Shown here: positions 1-8,988 of the stretch, piece by piece
How the letters are laid out: each line of letters begins with the position of its first letter
How positions within the stretch are numbered: the first letter of the stretch is position 1
Origin: Gammaproteobacteria bacterium
GTDB taxonomy: Bacteria; Pseudomonadota; Gammaproteobacteria; JAJDYQ01
Reading direction: 5' to 3'
Assembly (NCBI GenBank): GCA_026196145.1
Contig: JAPHTU010000168.1
Span: 1-40,677, forward strand
DNA: 40,677 bases
Made by a program: the position numbers and the translations under genes
Notes under the pieces: generated by a model
What the model was told of the DNA's origin: nothing
The model's input: the letters and a program-made list of their open reading frames with translations, nothing else
Databases searched by the model: none

Positions 1-122
1 CCCGCCGTGCCGCACAGAATATTTTTTATTCAATCTCCAGCGATCAGGGCAATCAGATCCTTGATGCCATCCATGGTATGTTTTGCAGCCGCGAAGGCAA
101 TCCTGAAGCACATATCAGATGA
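1..122 (+). CDS. C-terminal end of an ArsR-family transcriptional regulator (partial)
   Basis: Only the last 39 codons are present; the gene enters from the left edge in the frame starting at base 3 and stops at the TGA at 120-122. The translation has the pattern AAQNIFYSISSDQ followed by ILDAIHGMFCSREG. This resembles the end of ArsR/SmtB winged-helix repressors, where a wing strand of the type 'GxxxxYSL' is followed by a last helix ending in a short LHxxYC-like segment. The TGA overlaps the ATG of the following phosphodiesterase (ATGA), so the two are translationally coupled. The inducer cannot be told because the DNA-binding helix and any metal site lie outside the window. Confidence 0.55.
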   Translation, partial: RRAAQNIFYSISSDQGNQILDAIHGMFCSREGNPEAHIR

Positions 123-628
123 AAATCGCTGTAATATCGGACAGTCACGATAACCGCATAAAATTCAAACACGCCGCCACCCTGGCAAAACAGCGACAAG
201 CCGAGGCAATTTTACACTGTGGTGACATTGTTGCACCGTCAACGCTAAAAGAGGCCCTAGAAACAGGCCTGCCCATCCATGCCATCCATGGCAACAATAC
301 CGGCGACCTGGTCATGATGCACAAGGTTGCCAGCAGGCCCGAAAATGCAATCAGCTTCTATGGGCAGGATGCTGCAATCAAACTCAATGGCAGAAATATC
401 TTTATCGTGCACTACCCGCATTATGCAAAGGCAATGGCCCTCACCGGCGAGTATGACCTGGTATGCTACGGACACGACCACCACTACCACGAAGAACATA
501 TTACCAATATCAACGGTGAACAAACCCTGCTGGCCAATCCTGGTTCAGTTGCAGGGCTGGATGGCCCGGCTAGTTTCATGCTGATCGATCTTCAAGACAT
601 GTCAGTCGAGAAAGTACTGCTTGATTAA
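119..628 (+). CDS. YfcE/MJ0936-family metallophosphodiesterase
   Basis: This 169-residue cytoplasmic protein has the calcineurin-like phosphoesterase metal motifs in order: SDSHDN at residues 7-12, CGDI near 34, GNNTGD near 58 (GNND/GNH position) and YGHDHHYH near 117. Its size and the compact motif spacing match the YfcE/MJ0936 group, which hydrolyses phosphodiester bonds with divalent metals such as Mn; the physiological substrate is unknown. The ATG overlaps the stop of the ArsR-like gene, so it is very probably in that regulator's transcript. A stem-loop with a T tract follows at 939-965. Confidence 0.88.
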   Translation: MKIAVISDSHDNRIKFKHAATLAKQRQAEAILHCGDIVAPSTLKEALETGLPIHAIHGNNTGDLVMMHKVASRPENAISFYGQDAAIKLNGRNIFIVHYPHYAKAMALTGEYDLVCYGHDHHYHEEHITNINGEQTLLANPGSVAGLDGPASFMLIDLQDMSVEKVLLD

Positions 629-670
629 GGGTCGCTCCTCGGCTCTGCCTTCCTGATTCGCTCTAACTCC

Positions 671-901
671 TACATCCATGTAGTCGTGCGCGTCCGATGT
701 ACATGGATGTACAAGTGTCATGAAGGACAGGCAGCTCCATGACATCCTGTCATCGCTGCATTTGTGCGTCCATGCACATCAGAGCCCGAGAAAGACCATG
801 CGCCCGCAACATACGATGACCATGGCCGCTTCATGACATCCTGTCATCGCGGCATTCATACGTCTATGTATATCAGATGGTCGAGTGCCATGTAGGACAT
901 G
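671..901. repeat. Cluster of short palindromic repeats in the 629-987 intergenic space
   Basis: This gap of about 360 bases has no convincing gene but is full of short inverted repeats: TACATCCATGTA at 671-682, TGTACAT-GG-ATGTACA at 698-713, ATGACA-TCC-TGTCAT at 739-753 and again at 833-847, and CATGT-AGG-ACATG at 889-901. The two ATGACATCCTGTCATCG copies are 94 bases apart, and the roughly 45 bases after each are also alike (GCATT...GCGTCCATGCACATCAGA against GCATTCATACGTCTATGTATATCAGA). The layout resembles dispersed extragenic palindromic repeats rather than one regulatory site. Confidence 0.6.
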
Positions 902-938
902 AGGTCCGATAGTGGCCCGGTCTTCCTGACCATAAAGA

Positions 939-966
939 CCAGTGCGTAAGCGACACTGGCCTTTTC
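939..966 (+). terminator. Rho-independent terminator after the phosphodiesterase gene
   Basis: CCAGTG at 939-944 pairs with CACTGG at 954-959 across a loop that contains a further CG/CG pair, and is followed by CCTTTTC. It lies between the plus-strand phosphodiesterase and the convergent minus-strand DUF302 gene, which ends at 988. Confidence 0.55.
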
Positions 967-987
967 ATTAATACCGTTACACGAATA

Positions 988-1692
988 TCAGAAGTCGCCT
1001 GCAGCGGCGCGCTGCATAATGTCCTTGATTACAAAGCGTACCTTCAACGCTTCCTCTTTCAGAAAATCCGGTAAAGTTGCACCGCCCCATATCATCATGT
1101 CCATATCCAGTGCATACAGCCAAAGCTTGCCGGTCTTGTCCTTAATCATGGCAATACGACAAGGCAGGTAGGCTGAATAGGCATCGCTATGCTCAACCAT
1201 CTTCATCGCGGTCAACGGATTACAATACATATAGATTTTCAGGAACCGCTGCTCTTCACCCGTCATTAGCTTGACCTGCTCGGATAACGGTAGCTCACCA
1301 ACGGCCTTGATATTGTGCTCATTGGCGATATTTTTCATGGACAACTCCACGTCCTCAACGGTCAGGCCTTCCTCTACAGGGACCTTCCAGACAGTAGCAT
1401 CGGCGGTATTCCTGGTTTCAATCAGGCGGTCCATCATGCTTTGGTATACTTCCAGCGCCTTGGGATCCAGCTCGTCTCCCAGTTTAATCAGTGCAGCAAT
1501 ATCCCATTTTTCCATCACACCCATCATCGGTTCGATGCCTACCTCATCCACCCTGGCCATCATTGTCTGCAGTTTTTCCAGGCCAATGGCCTGTAGCTTG
1601 GCTATCATCGGTTGGTATGTAGCATAGCCATAGCCAACACCTATGATTACCAACAGACCAATCAAGGCCAGCAAATTACGTATAACCCCCAT
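988..1692 (-). CDS. DUF302-domain membrane-anchored protein
   Basis: This 234-residue protein has one N-terminal membrane segment at about residues 4-24 and a short soluble linker. Residues from about 100 to the end resemble the DUF302 (TT1751-like) fold, shown by YCNPLTA at 156-162 and LPCRIAMIKDKTGK at 176-189. DUF302 proteins have no settled function; many are periplasmic or membrane-linked. The ATG at 1692 is supported by GAGAGGTG a few bases upstream on the minus strand. The gene follows the ParA/TPR pair in the same direction after a 172-base gap, so it may have its own promoter. Function is not inferred beyond the family. Confidence 0.75.
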   Translation of the reverse strand: MGVIRNLLALIGLLVIIGVGYGYATYQPMIAKLQAIGLEKLQTMMARVDEVGIEPMMGVMEKWDIAALIKLGDELDPKALEVYQSMMDRLIETRNTADATVWKVPVEEGLTVEDVELSMKNIANEHNIKAVGELPLSEQVKLMTGEEQRFLKIYMYCNPLTAMKMVEHSDAYSAYLPCRIAMIKDKTGKLWLYALDMDMMIWGGATLPDFLKEEALKVRFVIKDIMQRAAAGDF

Positions 1693-1864
1693 ACAACACC
1701 TCTCGTATATATTAAAAACCTGAAAACCAATCCATTACATCCAGGACACAGTTGAACCCTGTATGAATCTAATGAAGAAAAACCTGACTGGCCGAATTGG
1801 CCGATTCATTCTTGATATGAATACTGATTTATCTCAATAATGTTGCGACAAACCGGAAAAGCAC

Positions 1865-2878
1865 CTAGTGCGCAAGATATTCCCTGAGTAAGGCTGCCTG
1901 CTCCTGGTCGATATTGTACACAATACCCAGTACCAGCTCGGCACGTTGCATGTCATTATTCCTCAACAGGCGCAGGAAGGCCTCCGAATATGCATTGACT
2001 GCCAGCTCTATTTCCCCCTTGGAGAAGTAGATATTCCCAAGCTCACCGGCAAAGTCAGGGTGGTTTTTGAATTCTCTAACCAGCTGGCCGTAAAGCATGA
2101 TGGCCTTGTCATGATTACCCTCGTGCCATGCGAACCGTGCAGCCGCCAAACCTGCCAGCGCCTTCTGCTTACGGGAATCGATGTCCTCTGGTGCTGTATC
2201 AGTGGCCCCCTGATCCTGGGTGGCACTGGTATCAGCTGCTGGCATCTCGGTGGCTGTTTCTGCGCCATCAATTGGTGTGGACATACCCGCCGACTCCTCG
2301 GTATTTGAATCCTTCGGTGCTTCCATCGACTCAACCAGAGGTTCCAGGGCAGACATAGACTCGGCTGCTGACTCAGTCTTCACGCCTACCGGGGATTGCT
2401 TGGCTTGCTCCAGTACAGGCTGGACGACAGGCTCATCAACATCAGAAGGGAACTGAACAGGTGCAGATGCTGCTTGTTGTTCTTTTTCAGTACTTCCGGG
2501 GTCTATCGCAGGTGTATTTGTAACGACATCCACTGGAGCGGGTATTGCCGCTTCCTCCGCAACCTCTTTTGCAACTGTTGATGTGGACTCAGCCGGCTTG
2601 CTGGGCCCCGGCCACTGTATGGCATCGGTAGTTGCTGATGGCTGCACCTCGTCTGCTGCTGGTGTGGCTGCTACGGGTGCTTGCTGCGATTCAACAGTCC
2701 GGGGTAACGAGGCTTTCGGTTTAACCGCCCCAGCGACAGGTCGATTGATCTCCCGGCTAACGCCCGAATAATCAACAATATCGTCAATCAGGGCCTGAAA
2801 TGCGCTATGGCTGTCATATAGGTACCAGCCGATAACAAGAAGGATCAGGAATGTAATAATCTGTGGTACGACTTTCAT
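1865..2878 (-). CDS. Single-pass membrane protein with a disordered linker and C-terminal TPR region
   Basis: This 337-residue protein has an N-terminal membrane helix at about residues 5-22. A long low-complexity linker rich in Ala, Pro, Glu, Ser and Val runs from about 45 to 225, and a helical C-terminus from about 230 to 337 has TPR-like spacing (ALAGLAAARFAWHEGNHDKA, then FAGELGNIYFSKGEIELAVN). TPR repeats usually bind partner proteins. Its ATG overlaps the TGA of the ParA-like gene (ATGA at 2875-2878), so the two proteins are made together. I infer that it is a membrane-anchored scaffold or partner for that ATPase. No catalytic motif is visible. Confidence 0.7.
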   Translation of the reverse strand: MKVVPQIITFLILLVIGWYLYDSHSAFQALIDDIVDYSGVSREINRPVAGAVKPKASLPRTVESQQAPVAATPAADEVQPSATTDAIQWPGPSKPAESTSTVAKEVAEEAAIPAPVDVVTNTPAIDPGSTEKEQQAASAPVQFPSDVDEPVVQPVLEQAKQSPVGVKTESAAESMSALEPLVESMEAPKDSNTEESAGMSTPIDGAETATEMPAADTSATQDQGATDTAPEDIDSRKQKALAGLAAARFAWHEGNHDKAIMLYGQLVREFKNHPDFAGELGNIYFSKGEIELAVNAYSEAFLRLLRNNDMQRAELVLGIVYNIDQEQAALLREYLAH

Positions 2879-3513
2879 TGTTTCTGCTTTCCTTTGTACA
2901 GAGCATTTACCAATGCCAATGTTTCCATGGCTGCTTTTCCTCTGGGCTCCAGTTCGTATACAGCCAACCCTTCACTAAAGGATCGTCTGAATCCGGTTCG
3001 TTGCCCCAGTCGACAATCCAGCACCGAAATCTCGGGGATGGTCGATAGTGCGGCCGCCGCCTCGTCAGACTCGCGTACCGCATGGTGCGTGTCCGCCCGG
3101 TTAATAAAGGCCACCATCTCAGGCAGTTCCTGTGGCCGGACCTCCTGCACGATTCTTAAAAAGCGTTGAGTGGACCAGATATCTGCCTGGCTGGGTGGCA
3201 CTGGAATCAGTACCCTGTCAGCCAGAGATAACGCAACCTTCATACCGTCAATGTTGGCAGAACCTACATCAACCAGCACCTCATCATTATGTGATGGCAG
3301 TCTCTGTTGAAGCTGGCTGTCAGGCAGGTAAACCGGGAATAATGGCTCAAAGCCTTCTTCCTCACGGATCGTCATCACATCATGTAATGTCATTTGAGGA
3401 TCGAGGTCATAAGCAACAACAGACCGGCCCGTCATGGCCAACCATACACCCAGATTGAAAGAAACCGTACTCTTTCCAGCGCCCCCTTTCAGGTTACCTA
3501 TAACCGTAATCAC
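2875..3513 (-). CDS. ParA/MinD-family ATPase (orphan, no ParB)
   Basis: This 212-residue protein begins with a deviant Walker A motif, KGGAGKST, at residues 9-16, whose first lysine is the ParA/MinD signature. It has DLDPQ at 36-40 (Walker A' region) and a DVGSAN segment near 82 where Walker B would be. It is shorter than chromosomal ParA (about 260) and similar to small orphan ParA proteins that position protein complexes rather than plasmids. No parB or parS-like repeat lies nearby. It is coupled by an ATGA overlap to the TPR protein downstream and sits 55 bases after two small secreted proteins. A role in placing a cell-envelope structure is possible but unproven. Confidence 0.82.
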   Translation of the reverse strand: MITVIGNLKGGAGKSTVSFNLGVWLAMTGRSVVAYDLDPQMTLHDVMTIREEEGFEPLFPVYLPDSQLQQRLPSHNDEVLVDVGSANIDGMKVALSLADRVLIPVPPSQADIWSTQRFLRIVQEVRPQELPEMVAFINRADTHHAVRESDEAAAALSTIPEISVLDCRLGQRTGFRRSFSEGLAVYELEPRGKAAMETLALVNALYKGKQKQ

Positions 3514-3568
3514 TGCCTAAGACACCATCTTGAAAATCCTGTCGTCATGGTAATGAGACTATCATAAG

Positions 3569-4111
3569 TTAATAAGGCACCGAACTATTTCCACCGAAAG
3601 AATAAGGCATAACACCATAGCCCGGCAACACCTGTGGCCGGGTATAGTAAGGACTTGATCCCCGGGGCCAGTTATTAAGAGGCGTATTGGGATAAACAGG
3701 CGGGTTATATGGCCCCTGATAGGGCGCATAGCGCCAGTCATACCCACCGGGGTAGCCGGGCATATAACCCGAATGGCCGCCGTACGAAGGTGATACTTGC
3801 TGACGCTGTGTTCCATAATCCAGTGGTCGATAACCCCGCTCCTCCGGATCTACCAGTGATGGTAATTTTTCACAATCGTCAGCTTGTGATCTCGGTCGCC
3901 AATTTTCAGATGACTCTGATGAACCGTTGTCATCAGCCATCTCATTTTGTTCCTCTATGGTGAGCGGTCGATAACCATCGCCCTCATACAAGGCCTTCTG
4001 GATCAATCTAGTCTGCAGCTCTTCCGGGCAGCTATCCTGCGCGAATACTGGCAGGGCAGAAATAGATAGAAGAGCAGCAGAAAAACAGATACCAATCGGT
4101 CCTGGCTGCAT
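3569..4111 (-). CDS. Secreted Tyr/Pro/Gly-rich hypothetical protein
   Basis: This 180-residue protein has a clear signal peptide (about residues 1-24, ending LPVFAQ) and two cysteines, one in DSCPEEL and one in DDCEKL. The motif GYRPL occurs twice (about residues 46 and 92), which suggests an internal duplication of roughly 45 residues. The last 70 residues are dominated by Tyr, Pro and Gly (PGYPGGYDWRYAPYQGPYN), like disordered surface or matrix proteins. Its ATG shares one base with the upstream stop (TAATG at 4109-4113), so the two small genes are coupled. I do not recognise a family. Confidence 0.6.
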   Translation of the reverse strand: MQPGPIGICFSAALLSISALPVFAQDSCPEELQTRLIQKALYEGDGYRPLTIEEQNEMADDNGSSESSENWRPRSQADDCEKLPSLVDPEERGYRPLDYGTQRQQVSPSYGGHSGYMPGYPGGYDWRYAPYQGPYNPPVYPNTPLNNWPRGSSPYYTRPQVLPGYGVMPYSFGGNSSVPY

Positions 4112-4452
4112 TATCTGGGCTCACCCGTAGGGGGATAGCCGTAACCGCGCCCTGGGTGGCTTTGTGGATAGTAATTTTCCGGGTTCATGACTGGATTATT
4201 ACCACGCTGATAACGTCTCTCTGGTGCACTCCAGCGCCATTCACGCGCCTTATTACGGTCTGCCTGTTCGGGGGTCTCCTCAACAGCTTGCGGTTGCATT
4301 ACCGGCATTGGTCTGGAAACAGGTGCCTGATTAAATTCATCTTCAATCGACTGGTACGGTCCGATGGGTGCGGGAGGCATGGCGCAGACCAGGGACACCA
4401 TAAAGAAGCCTATACAGGAAATAATAAGCCGCCATATATTAAATGAGTTCAT
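4111..4452 (-). CDS. Small secreted Pro/Tyr-rich hypothetical protein
   Basis: I take the start at the ATG at 4452 because the 113-residue product then opens with a signal peptide (MNSFNIWRLIISCIGFFMV). A longer reading from 4518 would bury that signal. The mature part is hydrophilic and ends in a Pro/Tyr/Gly-rich segment (NPENYYPQSHPGRGYGYPP) like that of the next gene. Its stop overlaps the next gene's start. These two proteins probably act together outside the inner membrane, and the ParA and TPR genes downstream may be in the same transcript. No known domain is visible. Confidence 0.5.
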   Translation of the reverse strand: MNSFNIWRLIISCIGFFMVSLVCAMPPAPIGPYQSIEDEFNQAPVSRPMPVMQPQAVEETPEQADRNKAREWRWSAPERRYQRGNNPVMNPENYYPQSHPGRGYGYPPTGEPR

Positions 4453-4646
4453 GATATCTAACCGGTTATTGGTGCCGGGCAATAATGTATCACAGGCTGA
4501 GATATCTGGCAGCGACATTAGCCTGCATTTCCCGGCAGGCGGAATAATATTGATAGAACCCGATGAGATGATTGAACGGTGGAGGAACTCTTTAAATAAA
4601 GACAGCTTTATACCAGCCTGCTCCGGAATCCGCTGAGACAGGCCCG

Positions 4647-7600
4647 CTAGATATTGGGATTAAGCCTGATACCGCGTCGATTGCCGCGTGAACGTGCGGG
4701 TACTTTTGGTACAGGTGGCTTGACTGGCGCAGCCTCGGGCTGGGCTGTCGTCTTCCCATTACCATTGCCGTTACTGCTGGCACTTTTACTTACTGGCGTA
4801 TCCATATTTACCTTTGGTGTTTTTGGTTCAGGCGGATTAACGGTCATACCTGACTTCGCCCTGACTGCCGGTCTCTTACGTGCAGTTGGAATGCTGGCAG
4901 CCTTGGCCTGCTTTTTACGTGCTACACGTTTTTTGACAACCGGCACCGGTTTCTCAATGACGGGCTTTGTCTCAACCACCGCCTCGATTGCATCGGGTTT
5001 TGAACTGGTGCCTGCCTTCGACTCTACAGGCGCAGCCTTGTTAACAATGGGTTTCTTTGTGGCTACGGCACCGATAGTTTCCTGTTTTGAGCTGCTGTCC
5101 GGCTTCGGTTTTACAGGCGCAGGCTTGTTAACCGGAGATCTTGTCGCTGCTTCGACACCAGTAGTTTTCTGCTTTGAACTGGTGGCCGGCTTTGGCTTTT
5201 CTGCTGCAGGGATCTTCTTTGTTTCCGCTGATTTTTTCGCTACTCGCTTGCTGCCACTGGCATCCTTCCTGGCGCGTTTCTTCTTCGATTTTTTCCTGGC
5301 CTTGGGTTGTTCGCTGACAACTTCGATCTTCTCTGTAACGGTTTCCTGCTGTTTCTTTATAGCAACTGCCTTCTCAGCCCTTTCTTTCTCAACTCTTGCT
5401 TTCTCAGCCCTTGCCTGACGAATCTGCCTTGCCTGTGCCTCAAATCTCTCACGACCCACGTGATAGGCCTTAACGGACTTTTTGGCGGCCGCAGTCAGTG
5501 CCATATATGCCATGATAGCCAACGCTCGCAACATATAAAATGACATTGCACCGATCGCACTTGCCTTGGCCAACGTGCCCTCGATCCAGCCGCCGGTAAA
5601 GCCACCGCCACTGGGCTCATCACCGCCGTCGGTCGACAATAACTCACAATCAGGACATAGATTACTGCCCGCAGTAATACATCCCAGAGGAATAACCACC
5701 AGTGTAAGTACTGATGAAATCAGCACTCCAAACAATAGTGAGATTGCCATACCCTGGAAAATAGGGTCAGTCAGTATCACAAACGAGCCAGCCACCAGTG
5801 CCAACGCAGTGATAATAATAGGGCGTGTTCTGGCCCGACAGGCTTCAACGACGGCCTCGGCGTTGGTCTTGCCATCCTTGACCTCATGGATTGCAAAATC
5901 CACCAGCAGGATTGAGTTGCGCACGATAATTCCGGCCAGCGCAATAAACCCGATCATGGAGGTGGCGGTAAATTCTGCGCCGAGTAGTGCGTGACCTGGA
6001 ATAACACCCAGCATGGTAAGCGGAATAGGCGCCATGATAATCGCCGGGACCAGGAAGTTACCAAACTCCCAGACAACCAGGATATAAATCACGATCAGGG
6101 CAACGGCAAATGCCAGCCCCATATCACGGAAAGTTTCATAGGTGACCGTCCATTCACCACCCCATTCAAATGCGGAGTGCCCGGTATCTTCCGGTGTCGT
6201 CATGAAAGTTCCGCTCATGTAGGCACCATCAACCGTGCGGTTTTCTTCCAGCTGCAAAGCATCATTGATTTTCAGCATCGGGTAGATTGGCGCACCCAGA
6301 CGCCCCACGGCATCACCAACAACATACTCAACGGGACGCAGATCCTTGTGGTAAATAATCGGATCCTGCTCGGCACGCACAAAGCGGCCCAGTTCAGCCA
6401 ATGGAATCGTGCCCTGACCACCTGGCATCGGGATCGGCAAATCACCCAAGCTGCTCATATCCGAACGTTCAGACAGGGGAATTTCAAGCACGATATAAGT
6501 GGGCTCCAGTTGTTTGCCACGCTTGATATCACCCAGACGTGAGCCACCCAGCGCCATCGACAGGTTGCGGTTAATGGTATCGACAGAAATTCCTCGCCTG
6601 ACCGCCTTTTCTGCATCAACTTCAAAACGCCAGACCTGATAGCCGTCCTGTAGATAGTTATCAACATCGGCCATACCTTCAGTTTGCTCAAACACCGCAG
6701 TAAGTTGGCGGGCAACGTTACGTCGGGTATCGGCGTCCGGGCCATAAATTTCTGCGACCACAGTTTGCAACACTGGCGGACCTGGCGGCATTTCAACAAC
6801 CGTCGTTTTGGCACCCTTGCCATTTTCAGGTGGATGCAGGCTGTTATAGTCAGCCACCATTTCATTAACCAGCGCGCGTGCCTGCTCTGCCAACTCATGG
6901 CTACTCTCACTACGCTTGTTCTTGTCTCTCAGCTGCACCTGTATTTCGGCCTGCCAGGGCTTGTCACGTAGATAGTAATGTCGAACCATGCCGTTAAAGT
7001 CGAATGGCTTTGCGGTACCAACATAGGTTTGCAAGGCCGTCACATGCGGCACCTCTTCACGCAGGCGTTCAGCGATTCTGTTGGTCAGGTTGGCAGTCGC
7101 CGGTACTGCGGTACCACTAGGCATATTGATGACAACACTGAATTCCGGCTTGTTATCAAATGGCAACATTTTCACCGGCACCCACTTGATATAGAAGAAG
7201 GAACAGACCAGAAAGAATACAGCGATCAGACCAAACAGAAAGATCTGACCCTTACGCCGGTCTTCAATCAATGGCACCAACGTTTTCTCGATGACCTTAC
7301 CGACTCTCGCATTGTCACGCTCCTCATCATGCTCAGCTTTTTCCAAAGCGATCATGCCCGGCTTGATACGCATGGCCAGCCAGGGGACGAAGACAAACGC
7401 CGCGAACAGGGAAAGCATCATGGCGACCGAACCCAGCGCCGGGATTGGCGACATGTAGGGCCCCATCAAGCCGCTGACAAAGGCCATCGGCATCAATGCA
7501 GCAACCACGGTAAATGTCGCCAGTATGGTCGGGTTACCGACTTCACGCACGGCATCGACCGCCGTTGCCGTGTCGGTCTTGCCTACCGCCAGCCAACGCC

Positions 7601-8960
7601 GATAAATATTCTCAATAACAACAATGGCATCATCTACCAGAATGCCGATCGAGAAAATCAACGCAAACAGACTCACCCGGTCGATAGTAAAATCTCCCAA
7701 CCAGGCGGCAAAAACTGTCATCAACAGAACTACCGGGATCACCAGCGTGACAACGAATGCCGGTCTCCACCCCAGGAAAAACCAGACCAGTAACGTCACA
7801 GCGCCGGTTGCTATAAACAGCTTGAGAATCAGCGCATTAACCTTGTTCCTGGCCGTTTCCCCGTAATTTCGGGTGACCTCAACATGCATATCCGGGGTGA
7901 TCAGGCCAATGTCCGGGCTTTTCAACGACTCGATTTTCTGCAGAATATCCTCGGCGACCGTGACACCATTACTGCCAATCTTTTTTGCAATGGCGATGGT
8001 CACTGCGGGCATGCCATGAGCCGCAGCATTTTCGTTTTCCAGACCGCTGTAATAGGTCACCATGCTTTTCGGCTCTTCGGGTGATTCCTTCACATCCGCC
8101 ACATCACGAACATAAACAGGCGCATCATTACGCGTGGCAATCATCAGGTTGGCAACATCACTCGCCGTCCTGAGAAATGATCCCGTATAAACCGTAAAAT
8201 GCCTGCCCGAAGATTCGGTACTACCGGCCTTTTGTTCGCTGTTTGCAGTCCGTATGGTATGCGCAACCTGATCCAGGCTGACGTTATAACCTGACAGGCG
8301 CTCGGGTCGAACCTCTACACGTATCTGCTCTCGCAGACCACCGACAACAAAACCGGGACCGGTATTGGGGATTTCTTTCAGGCGTTGCAGGACATCATTG
8401 GCAACGGTGCGTAACTGACCCTGATCCATGTTCTCTGACCAGAGTGTCAGGGTCACTGCCGGCACATCATCAATACCCACGGGTTTTACCAGTGGTGGCA
8501 TCACGCCGGGCGGTATCTTGTCCAGATTGGACTGTATCTTGTCATGCACCTTGACGATTGAGGGCCCGAGCTCCTCACCAACGATAAAACGTACCGTCAC
8601 CATACCCTGGCCCCGTTCGGCCGCCGCATACACATGCTTGACGCCGGGGATCTCGCTCATAATCCGTTCCAGTGGTTCAATTGCCAGGCTGGATACTTCT
8701 GCCGATGTGGCGCCGGGATACTGCACATAGATATCAATCATCGGTACCGATATCTGGGGATCTTCCTGACGAGGGGTGAGTATCAGCCCCATAATGCCCA
8801 TGGCTAACATGGCAAAGAACAGTAACGGGGTGATAGGAGAATGAATAAAGGCCTGCGCCATACGACCGGCCAGCCCAAGGTCATCACCATCGGAGACGGC
8901 TTCACCTTGAATCGGGTATTTCCGATCGGTATCTTTTACACTTTTATTGTCGCTGGCCAT
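4647..8960 (-). CDS. RND efflux transporter permease with a long basic C-terminal tail
   Basis: The product is 1,437 residues against a usual 1,020-1,060. Residues 1 to about 1090 form a complete RND permease: first membrane helix near 45, porter segments with PRQEDPQI and YPGATSAEVS, the proton-relay helix with GILVDDAIVVIENIYRRW near 450, and the matching second-half helix with GIIVRNSILLVDF. After the last RND helix comes a short Cys-containing loop (SNLCPDCELL), an extra membrane helix near 1135-1155, then about 275 residues very rich in Lys, Ala, Arg and Pro with three repeats of about 29 residues. The pump should work with the adaptor gene just upstream and an outer-membrane channel not seen here. 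The substrate is unknown. Confidence 0.92.
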   Translation of the reverse strand: MASDNKSVKDTDRKYPIQGEAVSDGDDLGLAGRMAQAFIHSPITPLLFFAMLAMGIMGLILTPRQEDPQISVPMIDIYVQYPGATSAEVSSLAIEPLERIMSEIPGVKHVYAAAERGQGMVTVRFIVGEELGPSIVKVHDKIQSNLDKIPPGVMPPLVKPVGIDDVPAVTLTLWSENMDQGQLRTVANDVLQRLKEIPNTGPGFVVGGLREQIRVEVRPERLSGYNVSLDQVAHTIRTANSEQKAGSTESSGRHFTVYTGSFLRTASDVANLMIATRNDAPVYVRDVADVKESPEEPKSMVTYYSGLENENAAAHGMPAVTIAIAKKIGSNGVTVAEDILQKIESLKSPDIGLITPDMHVEVTRNYGETARNKVNALILKLFIATGAVTLLVWFFLGWRPAFVVTLVIPVVLLMTVFAAWLGDFTIDRVSLFALIFSIGILVDDAIVVIENIYRRWLAVGKTDTATAVDAVREVGNPTILATFTVVAALMPMAFVSGLMGPYMSPIPALGSVAMMLSLFAAFVFVPWLAMRIKPGMIALEKAEHDEERDNARVGKVIEKTLVPLIEDRRKGQIFLFGLIAVFFLVCSFFYIKWVPVKMLPFDNKPEFSVVINMPSGTAVPATANLTNRIAERLREEVPHVTALQTYVGTAKPFDFNGMVRHYYLRDKPWQAEIQVQLRDKNKRSESSHELAEQARALVNEMVADYNSLHPPENGKGAKTTVVEMPPGPPVLQTVVAEIYGPDADTRRNVARQLTAVFEQTEGMADVDNYLQDGYQVWRFEVDAEKAVRRGISVDTINRNLSMALGGSRLGDIKRGKQLEPTYIVLEIPLSERSDMSSLGDLPIPMPGGQGTIPLAELGRFVRAEQDPIIYHKDLRPVEYVVGDAVGRLGAPIYPMLKINDALQLEENRTVDGAYMSGTFMTTPEDTGHSAFEWGGEWTVTYETFRDMGLAFAVALIVIYILVVWEFGNFLVPAIIMAPIPLTMLGVIPGHALLGAEFTATSMIGFIALAGIIVRNSILLVDFAIHEVKDGKTNAEAVVEACRARTRPIIITALALVAGSFVILTDPIFQGMAISLLFGVLISSVLTLVVIPLGCITAGSNLCPDCELLSTDGGDEPSGGGFTGGWIEGTLAKASAIGAMSFYMLRALAIMAYMALTAAAKKSVKAYHVGRERFEAQARQIRQARAEKARVEKERAEKAVAIKKQQETVTEKIEVVSEQPKARKKSKKKRARKDASGSKRVAKKSAETKKIPAAEKPKPATSSKQKTTGVEAATRSPVNKPAPVKPKPDSSSKQETIGAVATKKPIVNKAAPVESKAGTSSKPDAIEAVVETKPVIEKPVPVVKKRVARKKQAKAASIPTARKRPAVRAKSGMTVNPPEPKTPKVNMDTPVSKSASSNGNGNGKTTAQPEAAPVKPPVPKVPARSRGNRRGIRLNPNI
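4945..5211 (-). repeat. Three degenerate repeats of about 29 codons inside the RND tail
   Basis: Read on the minus strand, the tail has three successive units with the pattern KPKP-x-TSSKQ-x(5)-EA-x(4)-VNKPAPV. They appear as KPKPATSSKQKTTGVEAA, KPKPDSSSKQETIGAVAT and ESKAGTSSKPDAIEAVVE, each ending in NKPAPV, NKAAPV or EKPVPV. The units have diverged at the DNA level, so the duplication is not recent. Boundaries are approximate. Confidence 0.65.
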
Positions 8961-8988
8961 ATCAAACTATAAAAATTATCACGCACAA

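Noticed and set aside
671-901. Possible CRISPR array
   Set aside because: The repeats are short palindromes with irregular spacing and no cas genes are present.
4654-5418. 254-codon frame antisense to the RND tail
   Set aside because: It mirrors the Lys/Ala-rich tail as a Leu/Phe/Gly-rich shadow and has no start signal or family resemblance.
6978-7793. 271-codon frame antisense to the RND gene
   Set aside because: It lies wholly inside the well-supported RND gene and is rich in His, Gln and Arg as expected from a shadow frame.
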